DNA of 64,000 nt from Litsea cubeba (GCA_012931725.1 CM022953.1:58226574-58290573), one strand, 5' to 3'. Positions 44,997 to 56,921 are shown, counted from the stretch's first letter. Program-made: numbers and translations. The notes: generated from the letters alone by a model not told the origin.

Positions 44997-47900
44997 TCAA
45001 GGGTAGTACCGCTTTAAGAACTTGCCGTTGATAGGCAGCATACATATGTCACCTTCCATGTTTAGGAGTGCGTATGCACCATTAGAGAAAACCTTGTCGA
45101 TGACGTAGGGTCCCTCCTATTTTGGCTCAAATTTGCCTTTGGACTTGTGAGCGAAGACCATTGGTCTTTTTACCGCAGGAACCAAGTCACTCTTTTTGTA
45201 GGCACGTTGCCTGACCTTTTTATCGAAAGATCCTGTCATACGTGCTTGGTAAAGTTCAATGCTTTGTTGAGCTTCGAGCCGTCTCTCATCGAGATTGTCC
45301 AGCTCATGGAGTCGCAATTTGACATTGCCTTCTTGAGTCATGTCATTTTGCAAGGATACCCTCAAGGAAGGAATTTGTACTTCCAAGGGCACGACAGCTT
45401 CGCATCCATAGACCAAGGAGAATGGTGTGCTATGGGTTGGTCCTCGAACGGTGGTTCGATAGGCCCACAAAGCTTCGGACATTTTGTCGCTCCAGTCTCT
45501 TTTGTGACTAGAGACCATTTTTTTGAGGATTTTGCAGAGTGTCTTGTTGAAAGCTTCTGCTAACCCGTTTGCTGCCGGATTGTATGGAGTCGAAGGACAG
45601 CTTTGGATTTTGTATTTGTCGCAGAACCTGTAGAATCGATGATCCCGGAACTGTGGTCCGTTATCATGGACGAATCTTTTGGGTATGCCGAAACGACAAA
45701 TGATGTTGGTGCGTAGGAACTGAAGGACTGATGAGGTCTTCATTTCGTTAAACGCAAATGCTTCTGACCACTTGGAGAAGTAATCCGTAGCGGCGAAGAT
45801 GAAGCGATGACCTTTGCTTGAAGGGGGAGAAATAGGACCTATGATGTCCATACCCCAGGCTTCGAAAGGCCATGAGATCGCTGTAGGATGCAGCCATTCT
45901 GGAGGCATGTGAATGTAATCTCCATGAACTTGGCATTGTTGGCAGCGCTTAGCAAATTGCATTGCGTCAGCTACCATGGTAGGCCAATAATATCCTAACC
46001 TTTTTATCTGATCATAGAGCTTAGGTCCAGCCTGATGAGCTCCACAAAGACCGGCATGAACTTCTTTGAGTGTTTCTTCAGCCTCTTGTTGTGACAAGCA
46101 GCGTAGAAGTACTCCGTTGAAGGATTTCTTGTAAAGGATTTTTGAAGGAATATCCAAATGGAAGCTTGGGGTTCGCCTTTGGATGCTTACCCGTTCTTTT
46201 GGATCTTCAGGTAGGATTCCGAACATAATGTAATCAATGAACGGATCCCTCCAGTCGCCGATTGAAGTTTGAAGGATTGAAATCCGACTTCCGACCACTT
46301 GGTGGCATTCAGCAACTGCTTGGTGTGTGTTAAGAGGAGGAAGGATTCTCCTTTCGCACACTGTGATTTGCATGTTTTCCCCTTCCTGGATTGCCATGGA
46401 TGCGGCAAGTCCGGCTAGGGCATCTGCACGTATGTTTTCACCTCTACGAATGTGGGTGATGTGACAGATGTCAAACTTTTGCAGAAGTGATTGTGCCTTG
46501 TTGTAGTAGGGCAACAAATCTGGCTCCCTGACTTCAAATTTCTGATTCATCTGGTTGACGATCAGTTGAGAGTCTCCAAAGACTTCCAGCATGGAGATAC
46601 CGGATTCGATGGCGAGTTCCAATCCTAAGATCAGAGCTTGATATTCAGCTGCATTGTTTGTGCATGGTTCAAGTAGCGAGAAAGCGTGCGGAATCATGTA
46701 TTTGTCGGGGCTAACAAAGAGGATGCCAACTCCCGAGATCAGCTGTCTTTTTTCATTTGTCTTGGTTGCACCGTCAAAGTACATATCCCAGGACGCACTT
46801 TGTGAGAAAGTCTCCACATTGTAGACTGGTTCGTCTGGGAGATCATCTCTGAGTGGAGAATCTTTAGGCAATGGATGCTCTGCGAGGAAGTCCGCTAGAG
46901 CTTGCCCTTTGATTGCTTTTTGCGGTACATACCTAATATCAAATTGTGACAGAAGGATGGACCATTTTGCCAGTCGAGCATTGAGAGAACCTGCCTTTGT
47001 GACAAGGACCTTCAAGAGGTTGACCCTCGAGACCAGGTAGACTGTGTTGGAAAGTAAGTAGTGACGCAGCTTTTGTACGGCGAACATCACTGCAAGACAT
47101 TCTTTTTCGACTGGAGAGTAGCGATGCTCTGCACCTACTAGCATGCGGCTGAGGTAATATAGAGCAGCTTCTTTTCTTTGATCATTTTCTTGCGCAAGCA
47201 GAGCTCCCAAAGATTGATCAAGGGCTCTTGTGTACAAGATGAATAGTTTTCCTGTGGTAGGAGCAGCTAACACTGGAGGTTTTGTCAGGTATTACTTGAT
47301 GTCTTGGAAAGCAGCTTCACAGTCAGCATCCCAGACAAAGTTTACACCCTTTTTCATCAACCGGGAGAATGGACGGCATTTCCTCGAAAGATTGGAGATG
47401 AACCGTCTGATGTAGGCTAATCTCCCTTGAAGCCCTTTGAGTTCTCTCAAGGTTTTTGGAGAGGGCATTTCTAGAATGGCTTTGACTTTTATGGGGTCAA
47501 GCTCTATTCCAGCTTTCCGAACTAAGAATCCGAGGAACTTACCCGACGAGACGCCGAAGAAGCATTTCAATGGATTCATTCGCAGTTTGTGTTTGCGAAG
47601 CCGGAGGAAGACTTCTCGAAGGTTTTCGAGATGATCTTCTTTTCTTTTGCTTTTGACGGCGAGGTCATCAACGTAACATTCAACCGTCTTGTGCTGCATA
47701 TCTTGGAATATTTTCAACATAGCCCTCTGATATGTGGCACCAGCATTCTTCAGACCAAATGGCATGACAGTGTAACAATACACGCCAAATGGGGTTCGAA
47801 AGGATGTATGTTTTTCATCCTCAGGATGCATCTTTATCTGATTGTAGCCAGAGAAACCATCCATGAATGTCATTCGCTCGAATCCACAGGTATTATCAAT

Positions 47901-50419
47901 CATTACCTCTGGTATGGGGAGCGGAAATTCATCTTTTGGGCATGCGCCATTCAGGTCTCTATAGTCAATACAGACCCTGATCTGCCCATTTTTATTTGTC
48001 ACGGGGACAATGTTGGCCAACCATTCAGGATGTTGTTCCTCACGGATGAAGCCGACGCTTTTGAGTTTTTGAACTTCTTGTTCAATTTTATCCATCACAT
48101 CTGGACGGAATCTTCTTTGGCCTTGCTTGACAGGCTTGATGTCTTCTTGAAGATTGAGTTTGTGAACTGCTACTTTGGGGTCTAAGCCTGGCATTTCAGC
48201 GTAAGACCATGCAAAGCAATCAACGAACTCACGAAGAAAGGCGATATACTCAGGTAACTCATCATCCTTTATATTCTTGCTTATGAATACAGGACGTGGG
48301 TTATCTGGTGTTCCCAAGTCTATCTTTTGAACAGGATCTTCTGTTGGAAGGTTCGAAGGTGGTTCCTCCACAATATTTTCGGAGGCTTCCAGCTCAACGA
48401 AACCTTCTGGGGTTTCAAGGGCATTTCCAGACCAAGGTTTTGTTCCTTTCCACGGGTCTTCTTGATCGGTAATTTTCCCAAGGCTTGCTATGAGATGATC
48501 CCAATTGCCTGTTGAAACCGAGTCGAAGTAGGCTACTTCTTTTGGAGATGAGAGTTCTTCTGGGTCAGAAGTCCACACGTCTGTGCCATCGGACAACTCC
48601 TCTTCATTTTCGGAGAAATCGTGCCAATTGGATGAGCTTCTTGGATCTTTGTCAGGTGACTCATCAAAGAGATATCCAGGGAGATCGATGTCTTCATGGA
48701 CTTGAGATGTTGAGGCTCGGTCAGTATATTGACTTTTAAGCCTTTGTGTCAACTGTCTCAAGGGAGTGTCAGGATCATACCCTAACCCGTGTGAAGACTT
48801 TTCTACATAGCCGTAGAGTCTCCAATCTTCCAGCTGGCTTTTGGTCAAGACGGGCCCCAATGGCGTGAGAATACCGCGTCCTTCTCCCAAACCGACTGGG
48901 TTTTGAGCGTCATAGCCCATTTTCTTCATAATAGCTTGTGCCACAAAACTGTATAAGGATAGTTGAGGCGTACCTTTATTTTGGAAAGGTTCAAGCATGG
49001 AGTTTGATGAAGAAGCATCCGATCTATGGAAGAAGATCGGCTTTTCCTTTGTTGAAGTTGTTGGAACAACGAAGGAAGCTGACGTAGGATCTTCTATGTC
49101 AGAAGTTGTCTCCATTGGAGTAAGAGCAGGCTGAACTTGCTGAGTGTCAGCTTGGCTTGACGACGTCTTCTGGCTCTGAATCCGAGTCCGTGTCTTGCAT
49201 GATAGACACGAAAGAGACAACAAATTTGCCCCCAGGCTTTTGTTTTGCCTTCTTCACTTTAGTTGTGATGACCAAAGGCTTTGAAGATTTGAGGGAGATG
49301 ATGAAGGGAGTTTGCATGCTCTCTTCAGATTTACCGGATGGTTTATTTTCTTCCGGTGATTGTTGAGGAGCTTTGCCTTTATCTTTCTGGAGATTTTCGG
49401 CAAAGGATGCTGTGTGCTTTTCCTCTTCTTCTTTTTCACCTTCATACATCTGTGAGTCTGCGAAGTGGACTTCTTTACCTTTGAAGGGTTTTCTGTCCGC
49501 AAAGACTCAATGTATCATGCCGTCGTTGCCAACAAACTTGATGCATTGATGTAGAGTTGAAGGGACAACACCATTCTCATGGATCCAAGGGCGTCCGAGA
49601 AGGATGTTGTAGCATGAAGGGGTCTTTATTGCATACACTGTGACCTCAGAGATAAGATCACCTATCTGCAATTTGAGTACTCCCATCGTATCCAAAGATA
49701 GATACAGATGTGTGGCTCAGTTTGCTAGGTGGGATGCCCAACTCTTCAAGAGCCGATGTGGAGATGAGGTTGAGTGCAGAACCTGGGTCGATCTGAACTC
49801 TATGCATAGGCATTTCCTTGATATACCCTGTGAAGTACAGGGGTCGGTTATGCCTGGTTTCGCCAAGTAGGAGGTCATCCTTTGTGAAGGCGATGGTTGC
49901 ACTGGCTGCTTTTTTAACCGAGAGGCATTCAATGTATGATCCCTCAGTTTTCTTCTTTTCTCCCTTTGAGGAGGCTTCTGAGTTTTTGACCCGGTAATCC
50001 ATTTCAATTTGGAGGACTTGCGGGGCATGTTTGTCGACATCCTCATTCAGCTTTTGTAATTCCGAAATGAGATTATCACGAGTGTGCGGAGACATTCGCA
50101 ACAAATCTAGGATGTGTAGACGTGCAGGTATGTGCTTGAAATGTTCAATCAAGTCATACTTGAAAGCCTCCTTAGGGCCTGCATGTTCATCATTGTTGCC
50201 ACTAGGGGCGCTTACAACATCTTTTCCCGAAGGATTTACATATGTAAAGGAAGATTGGTTGTAATTTTTGTGGTAGTCCCGGCCAGAGCGGGTGCCTCTA
50301 CCAACTTCGAGAGCTTCTTGAGAAGGGTCTTCGTTTGGAAGATTGTCTTCAGGATCAAGAGGCTGTCGTTTTTCATTTGCTGAGGATGTATCAGCAGCAG
50401 AGTTACCATCCTCAGTGAT
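44997..50419 (-). pseudogene. pol: Gypsy B pol: protease, G-patch-like, RT, dual RNase H, integrase (few lesions)
   Basis: Element order: protease IDPGSALNLIS (about 49770-49810); G-patch-like MGYDAQNPVGLGEGRG (about 48890-48935); reverse transcriptase (about 48200-47300) with VCIDYRDLNGACPKDEFPLP and YVDDLAVKSK; Ty3-type RNase H (about 47280-46880, YSPVEKECLAVMFAVQKLRH); archaeal-type RNase H (about 46830-46370, YFDGATKTNEK, NNAAEYQALILGLELA, GDSQLIVNQMNQ); integrase (about 46150-45120). Lesions: a 26-bp deletion at about 49676 between TTTGA repeats, a 5-bp loss near 49163, a TAA at 47294-47292 between RT and RNase H, and a TAG at 45119-45117 near the integrase end. Two long frames survive (49223-47292, 47273-45117). 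Upstream coding is separated by the copia insertion. Confidence 0.9.
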
Positions 50420-51070
50420 TGTGTTGTTAGATCTCGTGATCACTGAGAGGGGGGGGTGAATCAGTGATCTCTTTTAAACAGGTCCTTACTAACAACAATT
50501 CAAATCAAACCACACAATTGACACCAGATTTTACGTGGTTCACCAAAAGGCTACGTCCACGGTTCAATCCCGTCCGAACAACAATCCGGTACAGGTCTGA
50601 ATCTTATTTAGTCGCACCGACGACAAAGAGCACCAACCCTTAAATTCAGATAGCACCAACTATCTAGGAAGCACCGACTCCCTTAGGTTTCAGATAGCAC
50701 CAACTATCTAGGAAGCTACAACTCCCTTTACAATTTGTCTGCACCCACAGACAGGATCACCAAACCCCAAAACACCAAGCACCAACTTGATGATTACAGC
50801 AAAGAAGATAAACTGATCTACAGCCCTTTCCCCTCTACAATTCTCTCTCTCTCAATCCCTTACAAATAGAAATCTAAAGCATAAAAGAGAGACTTATCTT
50901 ATGAACGAAAATACCATCTTCATGAGGCTTCAAATTCGTCCACACTTGCTGTAGAAAGTTGCTCCACAACAGCAAGACACAAGCACCTTCTTCTCCAAGC
51001 ACTCTTTCTCCAAAACTCTCTCAAGCTCTTCTTTCTTTGATGCTTGTTATTGAAAACGAGATTAGGAGTG

Positions 51071-51078
51071 TTTATATA
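51071..51078 (-). promoter_or_regulatory. TATA box in copia 3' LTR
   Basis: TATATAAA on the minus strand, about 135 bp downstream of the last GTCGAC unit in element orientation. Transcription would start near 51040. Confidence 0.65.
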
Positions 51079-51212
51079 GGTTTTAGCAACCCCAAAGAGT
51101 GTCCAAAATAGGCTACAATTCGTTTAGAAAGAGTCCCAAACGAATTACCAAAAATTCCTAACTTTTAGCAAAAGACTTCTAATTCTGCAATACTTGCTGT
51201 CTGTGTGTGCTC

Positions 51213-51467
51213 GGTCGACCGGCTGGGGACCTCGGTCGACCGGGTGAACTGGGCGCCTGACGAACTTTCAAAAAGTTGTAAGTTGTCAAATTCTGGAACC
51301 GAGCTCGGTCGACATCCTGGAAGCCTCGGTCGACCTCGTGCATGCTCGGTCGACCGCACCAGGAGCTGGGTCGACCGGATGACCTCTGTGTCAAAAAATA
51401 ACTGTAAGCTCTGATTTTGCACTTTCTTCATGCTCGGTCGACCGGCCAGGGAGCTCGGTCGACCGGG
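51213..51467. repeat. Eight GGTCGAC(C) palindromes in copia U3
   Basis: Eight copies of the palindrome GTCGAC, mostly within CTCGGTCGACCGG, lie at about 51213, 51234, 51307, 51328, 51348, 51368, 51434 and 51457. They occur in closely spaced pairs upstream of the TATA box and are repeated in the other LTR at 57767-58021. Tandem short elements in U3 are the usual form of copia enhancers such as those of Tnt1. This particular motif is not one I know. Confidence 0.8.
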
Positions 51468-51658
51468 TACACTGCACCAGGAAAAACTGATTTTCTTCAC
51501 TGTTTTCCTTTTTCATTCTTCTTGAGCTCTATCACTTCCACTCTTTCAACACATGATTGAGACATAGTGTTGACAATAATTCCAATACAATTTGATGCTT
51601 GAGACACCAAACACACCAATGCTTCAAGATTCAACTCAATGCATCTCAAATTCCAACA

Positions 51659-51672
51659 ATCTCCCCCTTTGG
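51659..51672 (-). other. Polypurine tract of the copia element
   Basis: The minus strand reads CCAAAGGGGGAGAT directly before the 3' LTR. Two further AAAGGGGGA tracts lie upstream in the untranslated stretch (about 51972-51981 and 52041-52049). The 390 bp between the stop codon and this tract hold no other feature. Confidence 0.85.
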
Positions 51673-52061
51673 AATTGTTGGCAACACTTGGAACTTCAAC
51701 ACAGACACTTGGAACATGTTGACATCATAGAGCCTTTTTAGAACAATAAACTCCCCTTGGAACATGATCTTCTCATTCACTATCTTGATACCAATTTTCA
51801 TTCCAATCTTCCATCTTCCTCATGCTATCATATTTCCATCTTCTTAGCATAAGACTAACTTCAACATGCATATAGTCTTTCCTTGCATAATCTTCTCAGC
51901 ATAACTTGATACCAATCTCCAGATAACCTTCTCAAGATGACATGCATATCAACCTTTCCATGCATAATCTTCTCCCCCTTTGACAATAATTCCAAAGGGA
52001 CCAATCTAGGAGCAAATAAGATATTCAACGAATTCATTGCTCCCCCTTTCTGGCACATCTC

Positions 52062-55000
52062 CTAAGGTGTAGGAGAATGAGTAACTCCTAATTTCTTTCG
52101 GAGATACTCGAAGACTTCCTTTGGCAAAGGTTTTGTGAAGATATCAGCCACTTGCTCAGTAGTAGGAACGTATTCCAACTTTACCTCACCATCTGCAACT
52201 TTATCCTTGAGAAAGTGATAGCGGATTGCAACATGCTTAGTCCTTGAATGCTGAACTGGATTCTTGGAGATATGAATTGCACTAGTGTTATCACAGAGGA
52301 TCGGCGTAGGATCTGTTGTTGGAACTCCTAAATCAGAGAGCATTTGCCGCATCCATAACACTTGCGTACAACAAGTTGCCGCTGCAATATATTCTGCTTC
52401 CGCTGTCGAAAGTGAGACGGAGTCTTGCTTCTTGCTGTGCCAAGCTACCAATCTATCACCAAGATAGAATGCACCACCACTTGTACTCTTGCGATCATCT
52501 ACGCAACCAGCCCAATCGGCGTCTGAGTATGCGACAAGAGTAAAGGATTTACCTTTAGGATACCATATTCCAAGCTCCATAGTACCTTTTAGATATCGAA
52601 ATATCCTTTTCACTGCTGTAAGGTGCGTCTCAGTTGGTGATGCTTGAAATCGAGCCACCATACATACTGCTTGTAGAAGATCTGGTCTTGTAGCAGTCAA
52701 GTAAAGCAAGCTTCCTATCATAGAACGATAGGTGGTGTGATCAACGGACGAAGCCTTATCATCTTTGCTAAGTTTCGTGTTCGTTGTCATTGGCGTGCTC
52801 ACGGGCTTGCTGTCTTCCATGTTAAAACGCTTCAGCATTTCCTTTATATATTTCATCTGAGATATAAAAATACCATTTTTCAGCTGCTGAACTTGTAATC
52901 CTAGGAAGAACTTTAGCTCTCCAAGCATAGACATCTCAAATTCTTTCGTCATATCTTCAGCAAAAATCCTGCACATATTCTCATCATTGCCTCCAAATAT
53001 TATGTCATCAACATAAACAATAACCACCAGCTGTTTGCTTGAATCAGATTTGACATACAGATTGCTATCAACTAGTCCTTTTCCAAAACCAATCTTGCGA
53101 AGATAAAGATCCAGCCTTGCATACCATGCCCTTGGCGCCTGTTTCAGTCCATATAGAGCCTTCTTCAGCTTGCAAACTAAGTCTGAATTTTTGCTAATTA
53201 GAAAGCCATCAGGTTGCTCAATGTAGACCTCTTCTTCAAGTAAACCATTCAAGAAAGCTGACTTAACATCCATCTGAAATACCTTGAAGGTTTTATAGGC
53301 AGCCAATGCAAGAAACATACGAATGGCTTCCAGACGAGCCACCGGTGCAAAGGTCTCTTCAAAATCTATGCCTTCAACTTGTGCATAGCCTTTACAAACC
53401 AACCTTGCCTTGTTTCGTATGACCTGACCATCTTCATTCAGCTTGTTCCGAAAGACCCATTTAGTACCAATCACATTCTTATCAGTAGGTCTAGGGACTA
53501 GTTCCCATGTGGAGTTTTTCTCAATCTGCTCCAACTCCTCATGCATAGCTTTTAACCAGCTTTCATCTAGACTAGCTTCAGCTACTGTCTTGGGCTCAAT
53601 GGTGGACACAAGTGAGTAATTGCTAACTACACTTTGTCTAGTTTTTACACCGGCCTCAGGATCTCCAATGATTTGATCCTTAGGGTGTTGCTCTACCCAA
53701 GTACTTTTCTTTCTAGGAGAAGTATCCTCTGAATCATCTTTTGCCTTTTCAGAATCAGGTTCAGCCACTTCATCATCAATCTCACTCGAGTCCTCATACA
53801 CTGGACTGTCATTATGAGTTACCTTCTTTGACTCATGGTTTTCATCAATTCTAACATCAGCACTTTCAATAATTTTTCTGGTCCTTTTGTTAAGGCATCT
53901 GTAAGCTTTACTAGAGGATGAGTAACCCAGAAAAATACCTTCATCGGCTCTTTCTGCAAATTTGCCCGGATTTTGTTCGAGCCGCTTGATGTAACACTTG
54001 CTACCGAAGACTCTGAAGTGCTTGACTGTAGCTTTTCTTCCAAACCATAGCTCATAAGGTGTTTTATCTTCATGTGGCCTGATCAAGCAACGATTCTGAA
54101 TATAAACAGCCGTATGAATCGCCTCTTTCCAATACTTATCAGCCATCTTACTTTCAACCAGCATGGTGCGTGCCATTTCTTGCACAGTGCGGTTCTTGCG
54201 CTCAACAACTCCATTCTGCTGTGGAGTTCTAGGGGCTGAGTATTGTCTTTGGATGCCATGATGTTCACAATACTTAGTGAATTCATCAGATGTGAATTCG
54301 CCTCCACGATCAGACCTTAGCGTCTTGATCTGCTTCCCTAGCATGTTTTCAACCTGTGCTTTAAACACTTTGAACCGATCAAGTGCTTGATGTTTATGCT
54401 TAAGAAATAATACCCATGTCATGCGAGTAAAATCATCAATGCAAAGCATAAAATACTTATCTCCATTGGTGCTTTGAGTCCGCATCGGTCCACAGAGATC
54501 AGTGTGTACCAGCTCAAGAGGTTTCTTCGTATGATGCTCCTTCGTCTTGAACATTACCCTCGTTTGCTTTCCCTTTTGACAAGAGTCACAAATGGGGTTT
54601 GAAGGCTTTTCAACTGTAGCCATACCTCTAACAGCCTTTGAATTGCAAATCTTTGACATGTTGCCAAAGTTTAGATGCCCAAGGCGTTTGTGCCACAACC
54701 AACTCTCTTCTGACCGACTCAATAAGCATGTCTTTTCAGCTCCATCTGACAAGGTGTAAAGATTTCCAGCTGTCCTTGACCCAGTAGCCACTGTTTTGCC
54801 GTTGCTACTCTTCTTGATAGCAAACCCATTCTTTGTAAAAACAATTTCGTGGCCCTTATCACAGATCTGGCTCACACTCAACAGATTGTGTCTCAATCCA
54901 GACACATATAAGACCTCTTCAGATCTGATCTTGTTTGCCATCAGCTGAACAACACCTTTTCCAACAATTTTGGCACCATCATTGTTACCAAACTTTACCG

Positions 55001-56921
55001 AACCACCTTCATAGTGCTGTAACTTGATGAATTTTTCTTTATCACCAGTCATATGACTCGAACAGCCACTATCAAGGACCCATGGTGCTGTCTTCTTTTG
55101 TGCATTGAAAGCGGTTTGCACAATGAGAGATTCTTTGGGACTTTCTGCACTTTGCTTTGCTCTCCAAGCCTTGACTAACTTGGGTTTCTTTTCAACCTGA
55201 AACTTGTTGGCAATATGCAACCTACAATCCCTAGCCAAGTGTCCATAATTATGACACATATAGCACTCAATTTTGTGGCTATTTAGGATTGAGAAAGGGT
55301 TCCTTCTCACAACTGGGCTGTTTCTCACATAGAATTTACAATCTGCCCTTCTATGTCCATACCTATTGCAATGATAACAATAGCCATAAAATTTGTATCT
55401 TTTATATGGCTGGTTAGGCTTCATGTCCTTTCTCACTTGAATGGGCTCTTTTCTAGGCAGTGTGGGCTTCACAGAATTGGAAGGTGTAGTAACTTGCTTT
55501 ACAAACACCGTCTCTACAGAAGGTGTAACCTTAGAAGATTCTCCATTCTCAAATCCTATTCCAAATCTGAAGTGAGGGGGTCTTTGAACTTTCAAAATTT
55601 CATTCAGCTTCAATGTACCATTGATAGCTTGAAACTCCTTGAGCTTTTGTTTCATTTGCATATTTTCAGTCCTTGCTCCAAGGATTTCATTCTCAAGTTT
55701 CATCACTTCCTCAGTTTTGGTACAGATTTGTATTTCTAGGACATCTACCATTCTTTTATACTCTTCTAATTCAGTTTTCAAAGCAATAACTGAAATTTCA
55801 GATTCATGAAGAAGTTTCAGATTTTTCTTACTTGATCTTCGCTCCTTGCTAAGCTCCTCAAGTGCAGCAATGAGCTCTTCTTCAAGATTCACTTCAGCCT
55901 CCTCTTCGTTTTCCAGCTCTTGCTCATCGTCTTCTTCAATAGTAACCATGAAGAGTGCTTCAGTCGCCTCGACTGATTCATCATCGTCCGAAGATTCAGA
56001 CGTGCTGTCATTATGCTGACTGATGAAGCTCTTTGCTTTGCCCTTCTTTCTGAAATTCTTCTTCCATTTACTCTTATCAACATAAGAGTCATTATCATTG
56101 TCTTCTTTCAGCGGGCACTTCGCAGCAAAGTGGCCAACACCGCCACAATTGAAGCATTTAAAGGGTAGCTTCCCTTTATACTTGCCATTGCTTCCTTTCT
56201 TCAGCCTTCTAATAAATTGAGCCTCAAGCTCATCATCATCAGAATCATGACCAGCAATCTCTTTTGCCTTTTTCTGAACTTTGAAGGCCGCTTCTCTATC
56301 CGATGAAGACGTCTTACCTATGCGCATCTCATAGGCAGTGAGAGAACCATGCAGCTCATCCATTGAAAACTCGTTCAGATCTTTGGCTTCTTCTATGGCT
56401 GAGACTTTAGAATCAAACCGGGGAAGGAGAGATCTTAGAACCTTTTTGACGATGACTGGTTCTTTAATCTCCTCTCCTAGTCCACGAATGTCATTCGTGA
56501 CTTCATTCACCCGTTGCATGTAAGAATCAACATTCTCGCTATCCTCCATGCGAAGAGACTCAAATTGGGAGCGATGAGTTTGCAATTTCGCTTCTTTGAT
56601 CTTCTCATCTCCTTCATGGATGCTTTTCAGCTTATCCCAGATTTCCTTGGCTGTCTTGCATGCTATAACTTTGATCAGCTCGCTGTCAACAAGGCCGCTA
56701 AAGAGTGCATTCTGCGCCTTAGAGTCGTTGTCTGCTAACTTCTTCGTTGCAGCATCAGTGGGTACAATGGCAGAATTGTAACCGACTCTGACAGTCTCCC
56801 AGACGTCATAGCCAAGAGATTTGATGAAGGCCTGCATTCTAATCTTCCAAAAGGTGTAATTAGAACCATCAAACAACGGTGCTTTCATATTCGCTGTGCT
56901 GGTTGCCATGTGATTTGACAA
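52062..56921 (-). CDS. gag-pol: Ty1/copia Gag-Pol polyprotein, 1619 aa, intact
   Basis: The start ATG at 56921 is the first in the frame, 43 bases after the primer-binding site. Approximate order: Gag (LFDGSNYTFWKIRMQAFI, residues 14-210); zinc knuckle CFNCGGVGHFAAKC (~255); long acidic coiled coil (~330-440); two further knuckles CYHCNRYGHRRADC (~513) and CYMCHNYGHLARDC (~552); protease LDSGCSSHMTGD (~613); integrase zinc region HKRLGHLNFGNMSKI with CDSCQKGK (~744-790) and core D, D, E (HTDLCGP, SDRGGEF, QQNGVVERKNR); reverse transcriptase GTKWVFRNK to YVDDIIFGG (~1150-1310); RNase H YSDADWAGC, DNTSAIH (~1460-1600). All catalytic motifs are present and there is no internal stop or shift. The product would be cleaved into capsid, protease, integrase and RT/RNase H in virus-like particles. 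The sublineage is not assigned. Confidence 0.96.
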   Translation of the reverse strand: MSNHMATSTANMKAPLFDGSNYTFWKIRMQAFIKSLGYDVWETVRVGYNSAIVPTDAATKKLADNDSKAQNALFSGLVDSELIKVIACKTAKEIWDKLKSIHEGDEKIKEAKLQTHRSQFESLRMEDSENVDSYMQRVNEVTNDIRGLGEEIKEPVIVKKVLRSLLPRFDSKVSAIEEAKDLNEFSMDELHGSLTAYEMRIGKTSSSDREAAFKVQKKAKEIAGHDSDDDELEAQFIRRLKKGSNGKYKGKLPFKCFNCGGVGHFAAKCPLKEDNDNDSYVDKSKWKKNFRKKGKAKSFISQHNDSTSESSDDDESVEATEALFMVTIEEDDEQELENEEEAEVNLEEELIAALEELSKERRSSKKNLKLLHESEISVIALKTELEEYKRMVDVLEIQICTKTEEVMKLENEILGARTENMQMKQKLKEFQAINGTLKLNEILKVQRPPHFRFGIGFENGESSKVTPSVETVFVKQVTTPSNSVKPTLPRKEPIQVRKDMKPNQPYKRYKFYGYCYHCNRYGHRRADCKFYVRNSPVVRRNPFSILNSHKIECYMCHNYGHLARDCRLHIANKFQVEKKPKLVKAWRAKQSAESPKESLIVQTAFNAQKKTAPWVLDSGCSSHMTGDKEKFIKLQHYEGGSVKFGNNDGAKIVGKGVVQLMANKIRSEEVLYVSGLRHNLLSVSQICDKGHEIVFTKNGFAIKKSSNGKTVATGSRTAGNLYTLSDGAEKTCLLSRSEESWLWHKRLGHLNFGNMSKICNSKAVRGMATVEKPSNPICDSCQKGKQTRVMFKTKEHHTKKPLELVHTDLCGPMRTQSTNGDKYFMLCIDDFTRMTWVLFLKHKHQALDRFKVFKAQVENMLGKQIKTLRSDRGGEFTSDEFTKYCEHHGIQRQYSAPRTPQQNGVVERKNRTVQEMARTMLVESKMADKYWKEAIHTAVYIQNRCLIRPHEDKTPYELWFGRKATVKHFRVFGSKCYIKRLEQNPGKFAERADEGIFLGYSSSSKAYRCLNKRTRKIIESADVRIDENHESKKVTHNDSPVYEDSSEIDDEVAEPDSEKAKDDSEDTSPRKKSTWVEQHPKDQIIGDPEAGVKTRQSVVSNYSLVSTIEPKTVAEASLDESWLKAMHEELEQIEKNSTWELVPRPTDKNVIGTKWVFRNKLNEDGQVIRNKARLVCKGYAQVEGIDFEETFAPVARLEAIRMFLALAAYKTFKVFQMDVKSAFLNGLLEEEVYIEQPDGFLISKNSDLVCKLKKALYGLKQAPRAWYARLDLYLRKIGFGKGLVDSNLYVKSDSSKQLVVIVYVDDIIFGGNDENMCRIFAEDMTKEFEMSMLGELKFFLGLQVQQLKNGIFISQMKYIKEMLKRFNMEDSKPVSTPMTTNTKLSKDDKASSVDHTTYRSMIGSLLYLTATRPDLLQAVCMVARFQASPTETHLTAVKRIFRYLKGTMELGIWYPKGKSFTLVAYSDADWAGCVDDRKSTSGGAFYLGDRLVAWHSKKQDSVSLSTAEAEYIAAATCCTQVLWMRQMLSDLGVPTTDPTPILCDNTSAIHISKNPVQHSRTKHVAIRYHFLKDKVADGEVKLEYVPTTEQVADIFTKPLPKEVFEYLRKKLGVTHSPTP

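Larger units (their letters stand above)
50425..51658 (-). repeat. 3' LTR of the copia element (1234 bp)
   Basis: Identical to 56978-58212 as far as I compared, except for one T in a run (CTTTCTCC here against CTTTTCTCC near 57559). U3 starts at 51658, the TATA box is at 51071-51078, and the rest is R/U5. Confidence 0.95.

Noticed and set aside
51165..51500. 111-residue frame, exact duplicate at 57719-58054
   Set aside because: Lies in the copia LTR U3 and reads through the GTCGAC array. No domain.
53819..54307. Alternative-frame minus-strand ORFs and plus-strand ORFs within the copia gene
   Set aside because: Shadows of the intact 1619-residue polyprotein.
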